Shown: positions 16,668 through 24,700, numbered from the stretch's first letter. The stretch is DNA of 64,000 nt from Terribacillus sp. FSL K6-0262 (GCF_037977385.1 NZ_CP150277.1:806001-870000); one strand, 5' to 3'. A program made the numbers and translations. The notes: generated by a model from the letters alone, not told the origin.

Positions 16668-17146
16668 CAAATCGGCTCCTTCCATCGTATCTGTTGTTTT
16701 ATTGTCTCGCACAATTCCGCACACCCAGCATCCAGCTGTTCAAATACAGCTTCAAATTCACCAGTGAAGAACGGATCTGCGATATCCTCGCCTTCCCGTC
16801 CATTGATGAATTCCGAGAAAAGCCGATAACGGGACGAATAGGCAGGTATCATAGCTGATAAATCCTGCAAATTAAGCCGATCCATCACAATGATGTGATC
16901 ATACGCATCCAGCTGTTCCAATTGTACTTGCTTCGCTGTTTTTTCGACAATCGGAATGCCCTTTTGACCCAGAAGCTCACGAGCGGAAGGATGTATCTTT
17001 TTTCCTTCATGCCAGTGACCGATTCCGGCAGAGTCCACAGCAACAAGCCCTGATAGGCCTGCTTCCTCTATTCGTTTGCAGAATATCGCCTCTGCCATCG
17101 GTGAGCGGCAGATGTTGCCTAAACAAATAAACAACACGTTTATCAT
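16667..17146 (-). CDS. yfkJ: Low-molecular-weight protein-tyrosine phosphatase YfkJ
   Basis: A 159-residue cytoplasmic phosphatase. The P-loop CLGNICRS (Cys8 nucleophile, Arg14) opens the protein, and the general-acid Asp lies in IADPFFTGEFEAVFEQLD, placed as in the LMW-PTP family. B. subtilis YfkJ (156 aa) removes phosphate from phosphotyrosine and is linked to ethanol-stress tolerance. It is the first gene of the operon with yfkI and yfkH. Confidence 0.93.
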   Translation of the reverse strand: MINVLFICLGNICRSPMAEAIFCKRIEEAGLSGLVAVDSAGIGHWHEGKKIHPSARELLGQKGIPIVEKTAKQVQLEQLDAYDHIIVMDRLNLQDLSAMIPAYSSRYRLFSEFINGREGEDIADPFFTGEFEAVFEQLDAGCAELCETIKQQIRWKEPI

Positions 17147-17215
17147 TCACCCAACTCCCTCGTTTTATAAATGCGATTACAGATATCTGCTATTCCATTC
17201 CCCGCTCAACATTTG

Positions 17216-17244
17216 TTCAAACTGTGGTGCTCCCATGCTATAAT
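17216..17244 (+). promoter_or_regulatory. Promoter of the S66 peptidase gene
   Basis: TTCAAA (17216-17221), a 17-bp spacer, and TATAAT (17239-17244) preceded by TG, an extended -10, 24 bp before the chosen ATG. The implied leader is very short, about 17 nt. Confidence 0.65.
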
Positions 17245-17267
17245 ATGGAAAAGAAAGGGTGATGCTG

Positions 17268-18293
17268 ATGCCGATCATCTATCCACATGCTCTCACAGCC
17301 GACTCCACCTTTGCAATCACTGCACCATCCAGCGGGGTTCCCGCTTCCTTGCATCCCCGGATACATAAAGCAAAAAAGCAGCTGGAGAAGCTGGGAAACC
17401 GCGTGATCATAGGCGAGACAGTCTGGACCCAGGAAGCTGCCAGAAGCAGCTCTGCCGAAATCCGGGCAGCTGAACTGATGAGCTTCCTTACCGATCCTGA
17501 AATCGATGCCCTCATGCCGCCATGGGGCGGGGAATTGCTTATTCAAGTATTGCCAAGACTGGATTGGGACAAGCTAGCTTCAAGCAATCCAAAATGGCTG
17601 ATCGGTTATTCTGATACAAGCACACTTCTTTGTTCCTATACGCTCCGGACAAATATCGCTACAGCCCATACAACCAACTTCTTCGATCTGCATATGGCAT
17701 CACTCGATGGAACGACAAGGCAGTGGCATAAGGTTTTATCTGCACCATCACGCAAAAACTTTATCCAGCATGCTTCGGCCATGTATCAGTCTTCTTGGGA
17801 TGCACTTTTCGAACAAGACGATGCAGCGGGATTTGATCTGGACAGCGAAACGGAATGGAAATCCACTACTGGTAAACCTGTTTCCTTTACTGGCCGATTG
17901 ATTGGCGGCTGCCTGAATACATTGACGGTCATTGCCGGGACAAAGTATGCCCCGATCAAGAAATGGCAAGAGTCTTTTGAAGAAGATACAATCGTCTATC
18001 TCGAATGGAGCGATTGGAGTACAGCAGAAGCCTACCGGAATCTTTGGCACCTGAAGGAGCTCGGCTGGTTCGATCGGGCAAGCGGTGTATTATTCGGCAG
18101 ACCCGCTCGAAGCACACCTTCAGAGGATTACACAGACGAGCAAATGATCCGGGAATTCGCCGATGAAATCGGATTGCCGATCATCTTCGACACTGATATA
18201 GGACATATGCCGCCGCAATTGACATTGATCAACGGTGCTTTGACAACGGTTTCGTATCAGGATGGGACTGGCACATTGACTTATCTGGAATAG
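17268..18293 (+). CDS. LD-carboxypeptidase family protein (peptidase S66, MccF-like)
   Basis: A 341-residue serine peptidase of family S66, which includes LD-carboxypeptidases for murein tetrapeptide recycling and MccF proteins that detoxify microcin C7. The nucleophile Ser is in LIGYSDTSTLL; PPWGGELLIQVLP forms the oxyanion region, and Glu and His of the triad fall in YLEWSDWSTAE and DIGHMPPQ. The acidic YLEWSD stretch resembles the MccF branch. Start codons are ambiguous (GTG 17259, ATG 17262, ATG 17268); the last has the best spacing from AAAGGG. Confidence 0.87.
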   Translation: MPIIYPHALTADSTFAITAPSSGVPASLHPRIHKAKKQLEKLGNRVIIGETVWTQEAARSSSAEIRAAELMSFLTDPEIDALMPPWGGELLIQVLPRLDWDKLASSNPKWLIGYSDTSTLLCSYTLRTNIATAHTTNFFDLHMASLDGTTRQWHKVLSAPSRKNFIQHASAMYQSSWDALFEQDDAAGFDLDSETEWKSTTGKPVSFTGRLIGGCLNTLTVIAGTKYAPIKKWQESFEEDTIVYLEWSDWSTAEAYRNLWHLKELGWFDRASGVLFGRPARSTPSEDYTDEQMIREFADEIGLPIIFDTDIGHMPPQLTLINGALTTVSYQDGTGTLTYLE

Positions 18294-18330
18294 GAAAGAG
18301 GAGCTGATGGTTCAGCTCCTCTTTCCTTGT
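18293..18330. terminator. Bidirectional terminator between the S66 peptidase and the monooxygenase
   Basis: GGAAAGAGGAGCTGA pairs perfectly with TCAGCTCCTCTTTCC around a 3-nt loop. It contains the stop codon of the minus-strand monooxygenase gene. Confidence 0.85.
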
Positions 18331-19676
18331 TTTGCCGGATGCGTCCCGGGGAGATGCGGATGTCCGAATAATTTCTCCCGGAATGTACCTCCTGCATAGT
18401 CCTTTTTATACAATCCCCGCTCTTGCAGGATTGGCACAACCAATTCGACGAAGTCCTCCAAGTCCCTCGGCGTAATATAATGGGTCAGGTTAAAGCCATC
18501 CACTCCGCTCCTCACAAAAAAGTCCTCGATCCTGTCGGCCACCTGTTCAGGGCTGCCGATGATGATCTCCATTTCAGCTGGTTTGCTGAATTTCTCTTGT
18601 ATCTCTTTGACCGTGAATGGCCTGGCAGCGTCCTTGGTCAAATATGCAGCTCGTGATTGCCCTTGTTCCGTATGCTTGTACGTGAACAGTTCATCCTCAT
18701 CTTCATAGGATGCCAAGTCATAACCAGTCGATCCACCATACTGGGCCTTTGCTGCATCTGCACTCCAATATTTCTTGATTTCTTCATATTTCGCATATGC
18801 TTCCTCTTCCGTTTCAGCAACGACTACATTCAGGAAAGTGAATGCTTTGATTTCATCACGGCTTCTGCCGTATGCTTCTGCACGCGTTTTGATATCCTCG
18901 ATATAGTAGTTGATTTTTTCCGGTGTCGGTCCGCCGACAAACACACATTCAGCATGTCTGGCTGCGAAATCGCGCCCTTTTTCAGAGGTTCCCGCTTGGT
19001 AAAGCACTGGCGTACGCTGCGGGGATGGCTCACTGACATGAGGCCCTTCAACGGAGAAGTATTTCCCCTTGTGCTTGATGCGATGTACCTTATCCGGGTC
19101 CACCAGAACGCCTCTTTCCGGATCTGAAACAACCGCATCCTCTTCCCAGCTGTCTTCAAGCAGCTTATAAGAAACCTCCAGGAATTCCTCTGCTATCCGG
19201 TAACGTTCATCATGCTTGACCATTTTTTCCAGCCCGAAATTCCGGGCCGCATTCGGTAAGTAGGATGTAACGATATTCCAAGCGACACGCCCCTTGGTCA
19301 AGTGGTCGAGAGTCGAGAATTTACGCGCATTATGGAATGGCTGCTCGTAGGATGTACTGACCGTGACAGCGAAGGAAAGGTTCTCCGTCACAGCTGCCAT
19401 TGCCGGGATGGCAAAGGCAGGGTCATTCAGCGGCACTTGGACTCCGTCGCGCAAAGCAGCCTTTTCATCCCCGCCATAGACATCATAAACGCCGAGTACA
19501 TCAGCGAAGAACACCGCATCGAACTTGCCTTTTTCCAGCAGGCGCGCATGCCCGATCCAGTAGTCAAGCGACTTATACTCGCGATGCCTTCTGCTCTCGG
19601 GATGCTTCCATAAGCCGTGGGAATTGTGCATAGCTGCAGTCATATCGAAAGCTTGCAGGATGATTTGTTTCGTCAT
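18312..19676 (-). CDS. FMN-dependent monooxygenase, NtaA/SnaA/DszA family
   Basis: A 454-residue flavin-dependent luciferase-like monooxygenase (TIM barrel, uses reduced FMN from a partner reductase). Family features include FDAVFFADVLGVYDVYGG, PLNDPAFAIPAMAAVTENLSFAVTVST, TKGRVAWNIVTSYLPNAARNFGL, and VLYQAGTSEKGRDFAARHAE. Members attack nitrilotriacetate, dibenzothiophene sulfone or N-acetylated S-alkyl cysteines (YtnJ/MoxC). A SAM-I riboswitch upstream places it in sulfur metabolism, so use of an organosulfur compound as a methionine/cysteine source is the best inference. No flavin reductase gene is adjacent. AAGGAGTGAG precedes the ATG. Confidence 0.9.
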   Translation of the reverse strand: MTKQIILQAFDMTAAMHNSHGLWKHPESRRHREYKSLDYWIGHARLLEKGKFDAVFFADVLGVYDVYGGDEKAALRDGVQVPLNDPAFAIPAMAAVTENLSFAVTVSTSYEQPFHNARKFSTLDHLTKGRVAWNIVTSYLPNAARNFGLEKMVKHDERYRIAEEFLEVSYKLLEDSWEEDAVVSDPERGVLVDPDKVHRIKHKGKYFSVEGPHVSEPSPQRTPVLYQAGTSEKGRDFAARHAECVFVGGPTPEKINYYIEDIKTRAEAYGRSRDEIKAFTFLNVVVAETEEEAYAKYEEIKKYWSADAAKAQYGGSTGYDLASYEDEDELFTYKHTEQGQSRAAYLTKDAARPFTVKEIQEKFSKPAEMEIIIGSPEQVADRIEDFFVRSGVDGFNLTHYITPRDLEDFVELVVPILQERGLYKKDYAGGTFREKLFGHPHLPGTHPAKQGKRS

Positions 19677-19699
19677 TATCTCTCACTCCTTTAAAATAT

Positions 19700-19855
19700 G
19701 TAAAAAAGCCTCTTCCGTTTTACAGAAGAGGCTCCTTATCCAAGGCGAAAAGCTCCTCTTATCTGTCAGACCATCGTCTGCTGGAATTGGCACAGTGCAT
19801 CATTGCCTGTTGCCGAGGCTTCCAAGGGCCAGTCCCTCCACCTCTCTTGATAAGA
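19700..19855 (-). ncRNA. SAM-I (S-box) riboswitch with terminator
   Basis: Read on the minus strand, CTTATC pairs with GATAAG to close P1, and inside are the S-box hallmarks CAAGAGAGG (kink-turn side), GGACTGGCCC, GAAGCCTCGGCAACAG, and a variable arm ending before GCCTTGGATAAGG. After P1, AGCCTCTTC and GAAGAGGCT form a terminator stem (19702-19733) with TTTTTT. High SAM should stabilise P1 and allow termination, so the downstream monooxygenase would be made only when methionine/SAM is low. Confidence 0.93.
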
Positions 19856-19868
19856 AAATACTATTTGA

Positions 19869-20240
19869 TTATGTTAAATTGCGCTCGATTTGTTCCCGGT
19901 ATTGACCCAAGGTGCTTGGCGAATGCTTCTTGAGCTTTTGCAGCAATGCTTCGTATTGAATCTCCTTTTCGCTGATCCGTTTCCGATAAGCCGCCCGCTC
20001 TGAATCATCCGTACAAACACGCAGTAAATCACGTAAGGCCACAATCTCTTTTTGCAGCTCCATTTCGGGCGGGACATAGCCGGCATTCTTCAGGATCTTA
20101 TAGCTCATCCGCATATCCTCTGGTACGCCGGATAAATCCTCCAGTTCCAGAGGTTTCCCTGCACCGGGAAGGTTGCGGAATTCTCCACTTTCTTCCGCCT
20201 TCTTGATCCGTTCTTCGGCAAGCAGCGAAATCAGATCCAT
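19869..20240 (-). CDS. DUF1992 (DnaJ-C28-like) domain protein
   Basis: A 123-residue protein with the DUF1992 pattern: MDLISLLAEERIKKAEESGEF, NLPGAGKPLELEDLSGVPEDMRMSYKILKNAGYVPPEMEL, then a helical tail. The family lacks the J domain in bacteria and has no proven role. The ATG at 20240 follows GGGAGGG by 5 nt, better than the upstream ATG at 20261. It lies just upstream of the SAM riboswitch on the same strand, but the riboswitch terminator should insulate the two. Confidence 0.8.
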   Translation of the reverse strand: MDLISLLAEERIKKAEESGEFRNLPGAGKPLELEDLSGVPEDMRMSYKILKNAGYVPPEMELQKEIVALRDLLRVCTDDSERAAYRKRISEKEIQYEALLQKLKKHSPSTLGQYREQIERNLT

Positions 20241-20257
20241 ACAATCCCTCCCAAAAA

Positions 20258-20296
20258 TCAAAAAAGCAACCGATTCCGCATCGGTTGCTTTTCATT
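20258..20296 (-). terminator. Terminator of the CAP-domain gene
   Basis: AAAAGCAACCGAT pairs with ATCGGTTGCTTTT around a 5-nt loop, 17 bp after the stop codon on the minus strand, followed by T-rich sequence. Confidence 0.85.
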
Positions 20297-20311
20297 ATAC
20301 AATAATCTGAA

Positions 20312-21157
20312 TTATTTACCAATGAATTGCTGTGTCCAATAGTTACCGTTTTCCACGTACCCTACACCGATGTTTGTATAATCAGGGTTAAGGATGTTTT
20401 CACGGTGACCTTGGCTGTTCATCCAAGCTTCCACAACTTCTTCCGGAGTCTTTTGACCTTGGGCGATGTTTTCACCTGCAGTCTGATAGGAGATACCGAA
20501 AGATTTCATCATGTCGAATGGAGAACCGTAAGTCGGGCTGTTGTGGTCGAAGTAACCATTGTCAGCCATGTCCTGGGATTTAGCGCGTGCTACTTTGCTT
20601 AGCTCAGCATCTGCTTTCAATGGCTTGAGACCAGCTTTTTCACGCTCTTGGTTAGTCAAGTCCACTACTTGCTGTTCAAATGCGCTCAGCCCTTCTGCAG
20701 CTTGCTTGTCTTCTGTCTGCTTGCTGTCAGAAGCAGTTTCTTGTTTTTGTGCTGGAGCTTGTGCTTTTTGTTCAGTTGCTTGCTCTTCAGCTTTTTCTTC
20801 TTTTTGCGGAGCAGCTTTTTGCTCTTCTTTATTAGAAGCAGGTGCTTTTGCTTCCTCCTGCTTAGGTTGAGCTTGTACAGGAGTCTGTGCTGTTTCTTGT
20901 TGTGCTGGCTGTTGAACATTGTATTTCGCTAGCAAGCTATCAACATCGATGTGAATGTTATAAGCTGATAGATAATCATTCACCCATTTATTCAAATCTT
21001 CGATAGAAGAGAAAGATCCGCTTTTCACTACATGTGCTACGTGCACTTGAACTTCTTCTTTAGTTGGCTGTGCCGGTGCAGCGTTTGCTGTGCCTGCCAA
21101 AGCGCCTCCTGCCAGGATAGCTGTGGATAGTGTTGTTACTAATACTTTCTTGAACAT
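20312..21157 (-). CDS. Secreted CAP-domain protein (YkwD-like)
   Basis: A 281-residue secreted protein. A signal peptide with AxA cleavage (AILAGGALAGTANA, about residues 1-27) is followed by a small helical domain, a low-complexity Gln/Lys/Glu/Ala linker at about residues 85-155, and a C-terminal CAP/SCP domain (FEQQVVDLTNQEREKAGLKPL, YFDHNSPTYGSPFDMM, AGENIAQGQKTPEEVVEAWMNSQGHRENILNPDYTNIGVG). The CAP cavity residues His, Glu, Glu and His are all present. The Bacillus YkwD and SafA-associated group is the nearest relative; function unknown. AGGAGC precedes the ATG. Confidence 0.88.
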   Translation of the reverse strand: MFKKVLVTTLSTAILAGGALAGTANAAPAQPTKEEVQVHVAHVVKSGSFSSIEDLNKWVNDYLSAYNIHIDVDSLLAKYNVQQPAQQETAQTPVQAQPKQEEAKAPASNKEEQKAAPQKEEKAEEQATEQKAQAPAQKQETASDSKQTEDKQAAEGLSAFEQQVVDLTNQEREKAGLKPLKADAELSKVARAKSQDMADNGYFDHNSPTYGSPFDMMKSFGISYQTAGENIAQGQKTPEEVVEAWMNSQGHRENILNPDYTNIGVGYVENGNYWTQQFIGK

Positions 21158-21434
21158 GATGTTGCTCCTTTCGGGATGTATGTGTTTTCTTGATGCAGCA
21201 ACATCATAGCATGCGTTTTTATGTAATATTGCAGCCTGGATTTTCCAATTGGCTCTCCTTCCCGAAGTCTCATGCTAAAAGTCGGTTCCTATGCGAAATC
21301 GCACCCGCTCATCTTGCTTTGAAACTAGCAATAAACAGCCACCCTGCTATATATTGGATGAAAATCAGGATTGACACCTTTTTTCCTTCCTAGTTTTTGT
21401 AACAATCCCTCATTATTTGTAATCTATCTGTAAA

Positions 21435-21463
21435 TTGACTTTGCGTTTGTCTCTTCATATAAT
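21435..21463 (+). promoter_or_regulatory. Sigma-A promoter of mreBH
   Basis: TTGACT (21435-21440) and TATAAT (21458-21463) are exactly 17 bp apart. Transcription from here gives a leader of about 190 nt before mreBH. Confidence 0.75.
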
Positions 21464-21469
21464 ACTATC

Positions 21470-21658
21470 TTCCTAAACTTATTAGTTTATTCTGCCAAAT
21501 TAGGATAAAGGTATCTCTTTAACACCTCTATACCAGGTGATAGAATGAACTATGTCGAAATTAGGAGCTTTTCGGCTCTTTGACGCATCCACCCCCATAA
21601 AGTAAATATCGGGGGAGAATGAATATAGTAGAAATATGTCATCATTGGAGGAAATATA
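21470..21658 (+). other. Long structured 5' leader of mreBH, with a sigma-I-like element
   Basis: The interval holds several short hairpins: CACCT/AGGTG near 21521-21537, GGAGC/GGCTC near 21564-21578, and CCCCC/GGGGG (21592-21615). ACCCCC (21591-21596) followed 13 bp later by CG (21610) is reminiscent of sigma-I promoters (-35 ACCCCC, -10 CGAA), which are known to drive mreBH in B. subtilis, but here the -10 reads CGGG. I recognise no named riboswitch class. The stretch 21158-21434 upstream holds no gene I can support. Confidence 0.4.
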
Positions 21659-22666
21659 ATGTTTGCTAATCCTGAAATCGGAATAGACCTTGGCACTGCA
21701 AATATACTTGTGTATACAAAACAAAAAGGAATCGTATTGAATGAACCTTCCGTCGTAGCGATCGATTTGGAAACAAAAAATGTTGTGGCGGTTGGAGCCG
21801 AGGCAAAGGAAATGGTCGGTAAGACTCCCCAGAATATCGTACCGATCCGTCCATTGAAAGATGGCGTAATCGCTGACTATGACGTAACAGCTCAATTATT
21901 GAAAGAAATTCTGAAAAAAGTAAGCAAGGTGATGGGCGCTTCCCTTCGCAAGCCTACCATTGTTGTCTGCACACCGTCCGGCAGTACTTCCGTTGAAAGA
22001 CGCGCCATACATAACGCAGTCAAATCCTATGGTGCCAAAAATGTTCATTTGATTGAAGAACCGATTGCCGCAGCTATTGGAGCGGACCTTCCTGTTGATG
22101 AGCCAGTGGCCAATGTGATCGTCGATATCGGCGGCGGTACAAGCGAAGTTGGCATCATCTCTTTCGGCGGCGTGGTATCCTGCCGTTCCGTGCGTATCGG
22201 CGGGGATTCCATGGATGAAGAAATTGTCCAATATATCCGCAAGCACTACAACATCTTGATCGGGGAAAGAACTGCAGAACAAATCAAGATGGAGATCGGT
22301 CATGCTTTGATCGAGCACGACGAGCTGATGATGGATGTCCGCGGCCGCGATATGGTAACTGGACTGCCTAAAACTGTCGGGATTTCCTCTAAGGAAGTAC
22401 AGGTGGCACTGAAGGAATCATTGGAACAGATCCTGGAGACAATCCGCATGACATTGGAAGATTGCCCGCCGGAACTAAGCGGGGATATCGTTGACCATGG
22501 TGTCATCTTGACTGGAGGAGGAGCATTGCTCAAAGGCATGCAGCAGTGGCTTGCTTCTGAAATTTCCGTACCCGTGCACCTGGCTCCGAACCCATTGGAA
22601 TCCGTTGCAATCGGTACAGGCCGTGCCTTGCAAATGATTACAAAACTGCAAAAAGCAGCAAAATAA
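21659..22666 (+). CDS. mreBH: Rod-shape-determining actin homologue MreBH
   Basis: A 335-residue bacterial actin, the same length as B. subtilis MreBH. The ATPase motifs are present: phosphate-1 [13 protein letters not shown], phosphate-2 [19 protein letters not shown], and adenosine motif [14 protein letters not shown]; the signature [14 protein letters not shown] is typical. MreBH polymers at the membrane guide elongation-type cell-wall synthesis and localise the hydrolase LytE. The sequence [22 protein letters not shown] and the N-terminus [12 protein letters not shown] point to MreBH over MreB or Mbl. It is monocistronic, followed by a strong terminator. Confidence 0.93.
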   Translation: MFANPEIGIDLGTANILVYTKQKGIVLNEPSVVAIDLETKNVVAVGAEAKEMVGKTPQNIVPIRPLKDGVIADYDVTAQLLKEILKKVSKVMGASLRKPTIVVCTPSGSTSVERRAIHNAVKSYGAKNVHLIEEPIAAAIGADLPVDEPVANVIVDIGGGTSEVGIISFGGVVSCRSVRIGGDSMDEEIVQYIRKHYNILIGERTAEQIKMEIGHALIEHDELMMDVRGRDMVTGLPKTVGISSKEVQVALKESLEQILETIRMTLEDCPPELSGDIVDHGVILTGGGALLKGMQQWLASEISVPVHLAPNPLESVAIGTGRALQMITKLQKAAK

Positions 22667-22667
22667 A

Positions 22668-22706
22668 AACAGGCGTATCAGTCAGCTGATACGCCTGTTT
22701 TTTTTT
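22668..22706 (+). terminator. Terminator of mreBH
   Basis: AACAGGCGTATCAG pairs perfectly with CTGATACGCCTGTT around a 4-nt loop, followed by nine Ts. Confidence 0.92.
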
Positions 22707-22735
22707 ATGGAAGGACAGCTTGAAAATGGAGAATT

Positions 22736-23097
22736 TTATCGCTTAAGCTGCTGTTTCTGATCATTGGAGCCAGACTGTACCAATCCAATGCCGATTCCGG
22801 CCGGGTCGTCCAAATAAGCAAGATAGAAAGAACCAGAACGACAATTGCCCTTCTGCTTTGGCCGCTTGGATAGCTTTATCCAAATCCTCCAATTCAATCT
22901 GAATTCTGGTTCCATGCGGAAAATCATGCGGTCCCTTACGGATGCCGCCATCGATTCCTCCATCCGTCTTCACCTCATGATAGCCCCAATTCGGCGTCCC
23001 GATCTTCCAGCGAAAACATTGGCGTAGAAACTTGCTGCTTTGTCAGGGTCTTGACTATTCAGCTCAAATCCAAGACTTTGCCACGGATGTTCTCCAT
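22736..23097 (-). pseudogene. Broken VOC-family (glyoxalase-like) gene
   Basis: Three frames on the minus strand together spell one VOC protein of about 120 aa: from the ATG at 23097, a shift leads to HPWQSLGFELNSQDPDKAAS-FYANVFAG; a second shift gives KIGTPNWGYHEVKTDGG-IDGGI and HGTRIQIELEDLDKAIQAAK; a third gives YLAYLDDPAGIGIGLVQSGS ending at 22736. At least three indels are needed, so the gene is dead. The ribosome site AAGGAGAGGGAG survives. The family includes lyases and resistance proteins; the original role is unknown. Confidence 0.82.
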
Positions 23098-23108
23098 GCT
23101 CCCTCTCC

Positions 23109-23554
23109 TTATCTATGCAAAAGCTCGCGAATCTTATATGCATGCTCCTCGATCACCGGCCGCAATCCTGGATTATAAAACACAGATGCAGGATGATATG
23201 TCGGGAATATACGATATATTTTCTCCGAAAAAATGAAGGAATCCTCCCCCAAGCTTTTTAATTGCTGAATGGGTTGTTCTACTAGCTTTCCGGCAGCTTC
23301 CGTTATTTTCTCTTTCGAACCGGTTACCCTTTCCCAGCCTATTTTCCCTAATGTCACAAGGATATCCGGCTCTGCATGAGCAATTTCATAATCGAGCACG
23401 GGCGCATGCGCAAGTATCTCGGCCTTAGTCGGTGTCCGATTATATTTCTTGGTGACCGTCTTTCCGCGGATCTGCTTTGTCTTATATTGATAAGGTCTGC
23501 TTCTGACTGAGCTGGAGATGAATACTTCTGACCTGTTGACCCCTGCCCGTTCCA
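23109..23554 (-). pseudogene. 3' part of a uracil-DNA glycosylase gene, cut off by an IS200-type insertion
   Basis: This fragment encodes ERAGVNRSEVFISSSVRSRPYQY, NRTPTKAEILAHAPVLDYEI and IFPTYHPASVFYNPGLRP, the C-terminal two thirds of a family-4-like uracil-DNA glycosylase of the Bacillus/Staphylococcus type. The His-Pro-Ala-Ser loop corresponds to the catalytic or leucine-intercalation region. Its N-terminal part lies at 24297-24480 beyond the insertion. A start codon inside this fragment is possible but would give a protein without the GEAPG active-site loop, so it should be inactive. Confidence 0.88.
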
Positions 23555-24296
23555 AAAATCAAAACCACCAGTGTGAACTGGTGGTTTGTTCTGCGGCTAA
23601 AAGCCTTTGTTACCGGCCTAGGCCTCAAAGGCCCGCTGAATGGGTTCCCTCTTGCACCACATCTACTCACCAATTCTAAAGAATTTCTTTATTTCTTCCG
23701 ATTTTTTTCTCCTGTAAATGGATCGTACTCTTCGAATAATGTCAATTGATCGCCCATATAGTCCTCTTTTAGCTGATTCCTAATATATTCTTGTATTTGT
23801 TTCTTATTTCTCCCGACTGTATCAACATAGAATCCTCGACACCAAAATTTTCGATTTCCATATCTATATTTTAAATTGGCATGACGATCGAATATCATTA
23901 AACTACTTTTCCCTTTTAAGTATCCCATAAATTGTGACACACTTAATTTCGGCGGGATACTTATCAACATATGAATGTGATCCGGACAAGCATTTGCTTC
24001 ATGGATAATCACACCTTTCCGTTCACATAAATCCCTAATAATTTGTCCGATACTCTTTTTGTATTTTCCGTAAATAACCTGCCTTCTGTACTTTGGCGCA
24101 AATACTACGTGATACTTACAATTCCATGTTGTATGTGCTAAACTGTTCATGTCCTTCATAGGGCACTCCTCCTTCTATGGCGAGATAAAGTGGTCGGGAA
24201 ACCAACTTTATCCTACCATGAAGTGAGGTTTTTTTATTACCACGCTTGAAGCTTTCTGGAACCCCCGGCATAGCCAGGGGTTTTCTAATACATATA
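23555..24296 (-). mobile_element. IS200/IS605-family element inserted in the uracil-DNA glycosylase gene
   Basis: The element is about 742 bp and carries only tnpA. Read on the minus strand, the left end has an imperfect palindrome, AACCCC and GGC paired with GCC and GGGGTT (24260-24282), and the right end a perfect one, AAACCACCAG/CTGGTGGTTT (23562-23587), the paired subterminal hairpins that Y1 transposases recognise. Joining GATTTAT on one side to TGGAACGG on the other restores a continuous glycosylase frame without duplication, as expected for this family. Confidence 0.87.
23689..24159 (-). CDS. tnpA: IS200/IS605-family transposase TnpA (Y1 HUH)
   Basis: A 156-residue single-strand DNA transposase. 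The HUH metal site is HIH in CPDHIHMLISIPPKLSVSQFMGYLKGKSS, and the catalytic Tyr lies in FWCRGFYVDTVGRNKKQIQEYI. Length and motifs are complete, so it is probably active. There is no tnpB, placing it in the IS200 group. An extended hairpin (GATAAAGT/ACTTTATC, about 24183-24212) in its leader may limit translation, as described for IS200. Confidence 0.95.
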   Translation of the reverse strand: MKDMNSLAHTTWNCKYHVVFAPKYRRQVIYGKYKKSIGQIIRDLCERKGVIIHEANACPDHIHMLISIPPKLSVSQFMGYLKGKSSLMIFDRHANLKYRYGNRKFWCRGFYVDTVGRNKKQIQEYIRNQLKEDYMGDQLTLFEEYDPFTGEKNRKK

Positions 24297-24480
24297 ATAA
24301 ATCAAGCTCCTTGCCAGCTCGCCCGCTGAATGGGACCAAATTATGTATTTCTGTCTCACCCGGAGCTTCCCCAACAAAGAAAAGGACAGGGTGCTTCGGC
24401 CCTCTTCCAGGCAAGAAACCCTCACAAGGATAGGGAGCCATCCTTTCTTTGGCTAGCCGAACCAATTCTTCCGGCAGCAT
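24297..24480 (-). pseudogene. 5' part of the interrupted uracil-DNA glycosylase gene
   Basis: From the ATG at 24480 the frame reads MLPEELVRLAKERMAPYPCE, then GPKHPVLFFVGEAPGETEIH and PFSGRAGKELD before entering the IS200 element. GEAPG and PFSGRAG are the active-site motifs of the uracil-DNA glycosylase superfamily. The start is one nucleotide after the stop of the upstream PC4/YdbC gene (TGACATG), indicating a coupled operon before the insertion. Confidence 0.88.
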
Positions 24481-24481
24481 G

Positions 24482-24700
24482 TCAATCAAGCCTCTGCAGC
24501 AGATCGCGCAATTCACTGACTTCTTCAGCTGACAAAGTGATTCCTTTCCCCATCTTTTCGTGATCCGGGGCCCAGTCCCTGATATCATACTTCGGCTCAC
24601 GGCCATTCCAGCTAATCAGATTCAGCTCCTTCCGCCATCCCTTCGGAGATACAGATAATACCCCTATTTCCTTGACTATTTCATAAGATAATTCAGCCAT
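24482..24700 (-). CDS. PC4/YdbC-family ssDNA-binding protein
   Basis: A 72-residue protein, MAELSYEIVKEIGVLSVSPK, GWRKELNLISWNGREPKYDI, RDWAPDHEKMGKGITLSAEE, with the compact PC4-like (transcriptional coactivator p15) pattern. The Lactococcus YdbC structure shows this family to be a dimeric single-strand DNA binder. The ATG at 24700 follows AAGGTGGGAG at good spacing. It was in one operon with the uracil-DNA glycosylase that is now disrupted, consistent with a DNA-maintenance role. Confidence 0.8.
   Translation of the reverse strand: MAELSYEIVKEIGVLSVSPKGWRKELNLISWNGREPKYDIRDWAPDHEKMGKGITLSAEEVSELRDLLQRLD

Noticed and set aside
20559..20932. Cys/Ser/Phe-rich frames opposite the CAP-domain gene
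   Set aside because: They are the complement of the low-complexity Gln/Lys/Glu/Ala linker and have no start signals.
21190..21393. Short plus-strand frame between the CAP gene and mreBH
   Set aside because: No ribosome site, no membrane or domain pattern, and it precedes the clear mreBH promoter.
21470..21658. Known riboswitch in the mreBH leader (c-di-GMP, c-di-AMP, M-box, preQ1)
   Set aside because: None of the conserved core sequences of these classes could be matched; only generic hairpins are visible.
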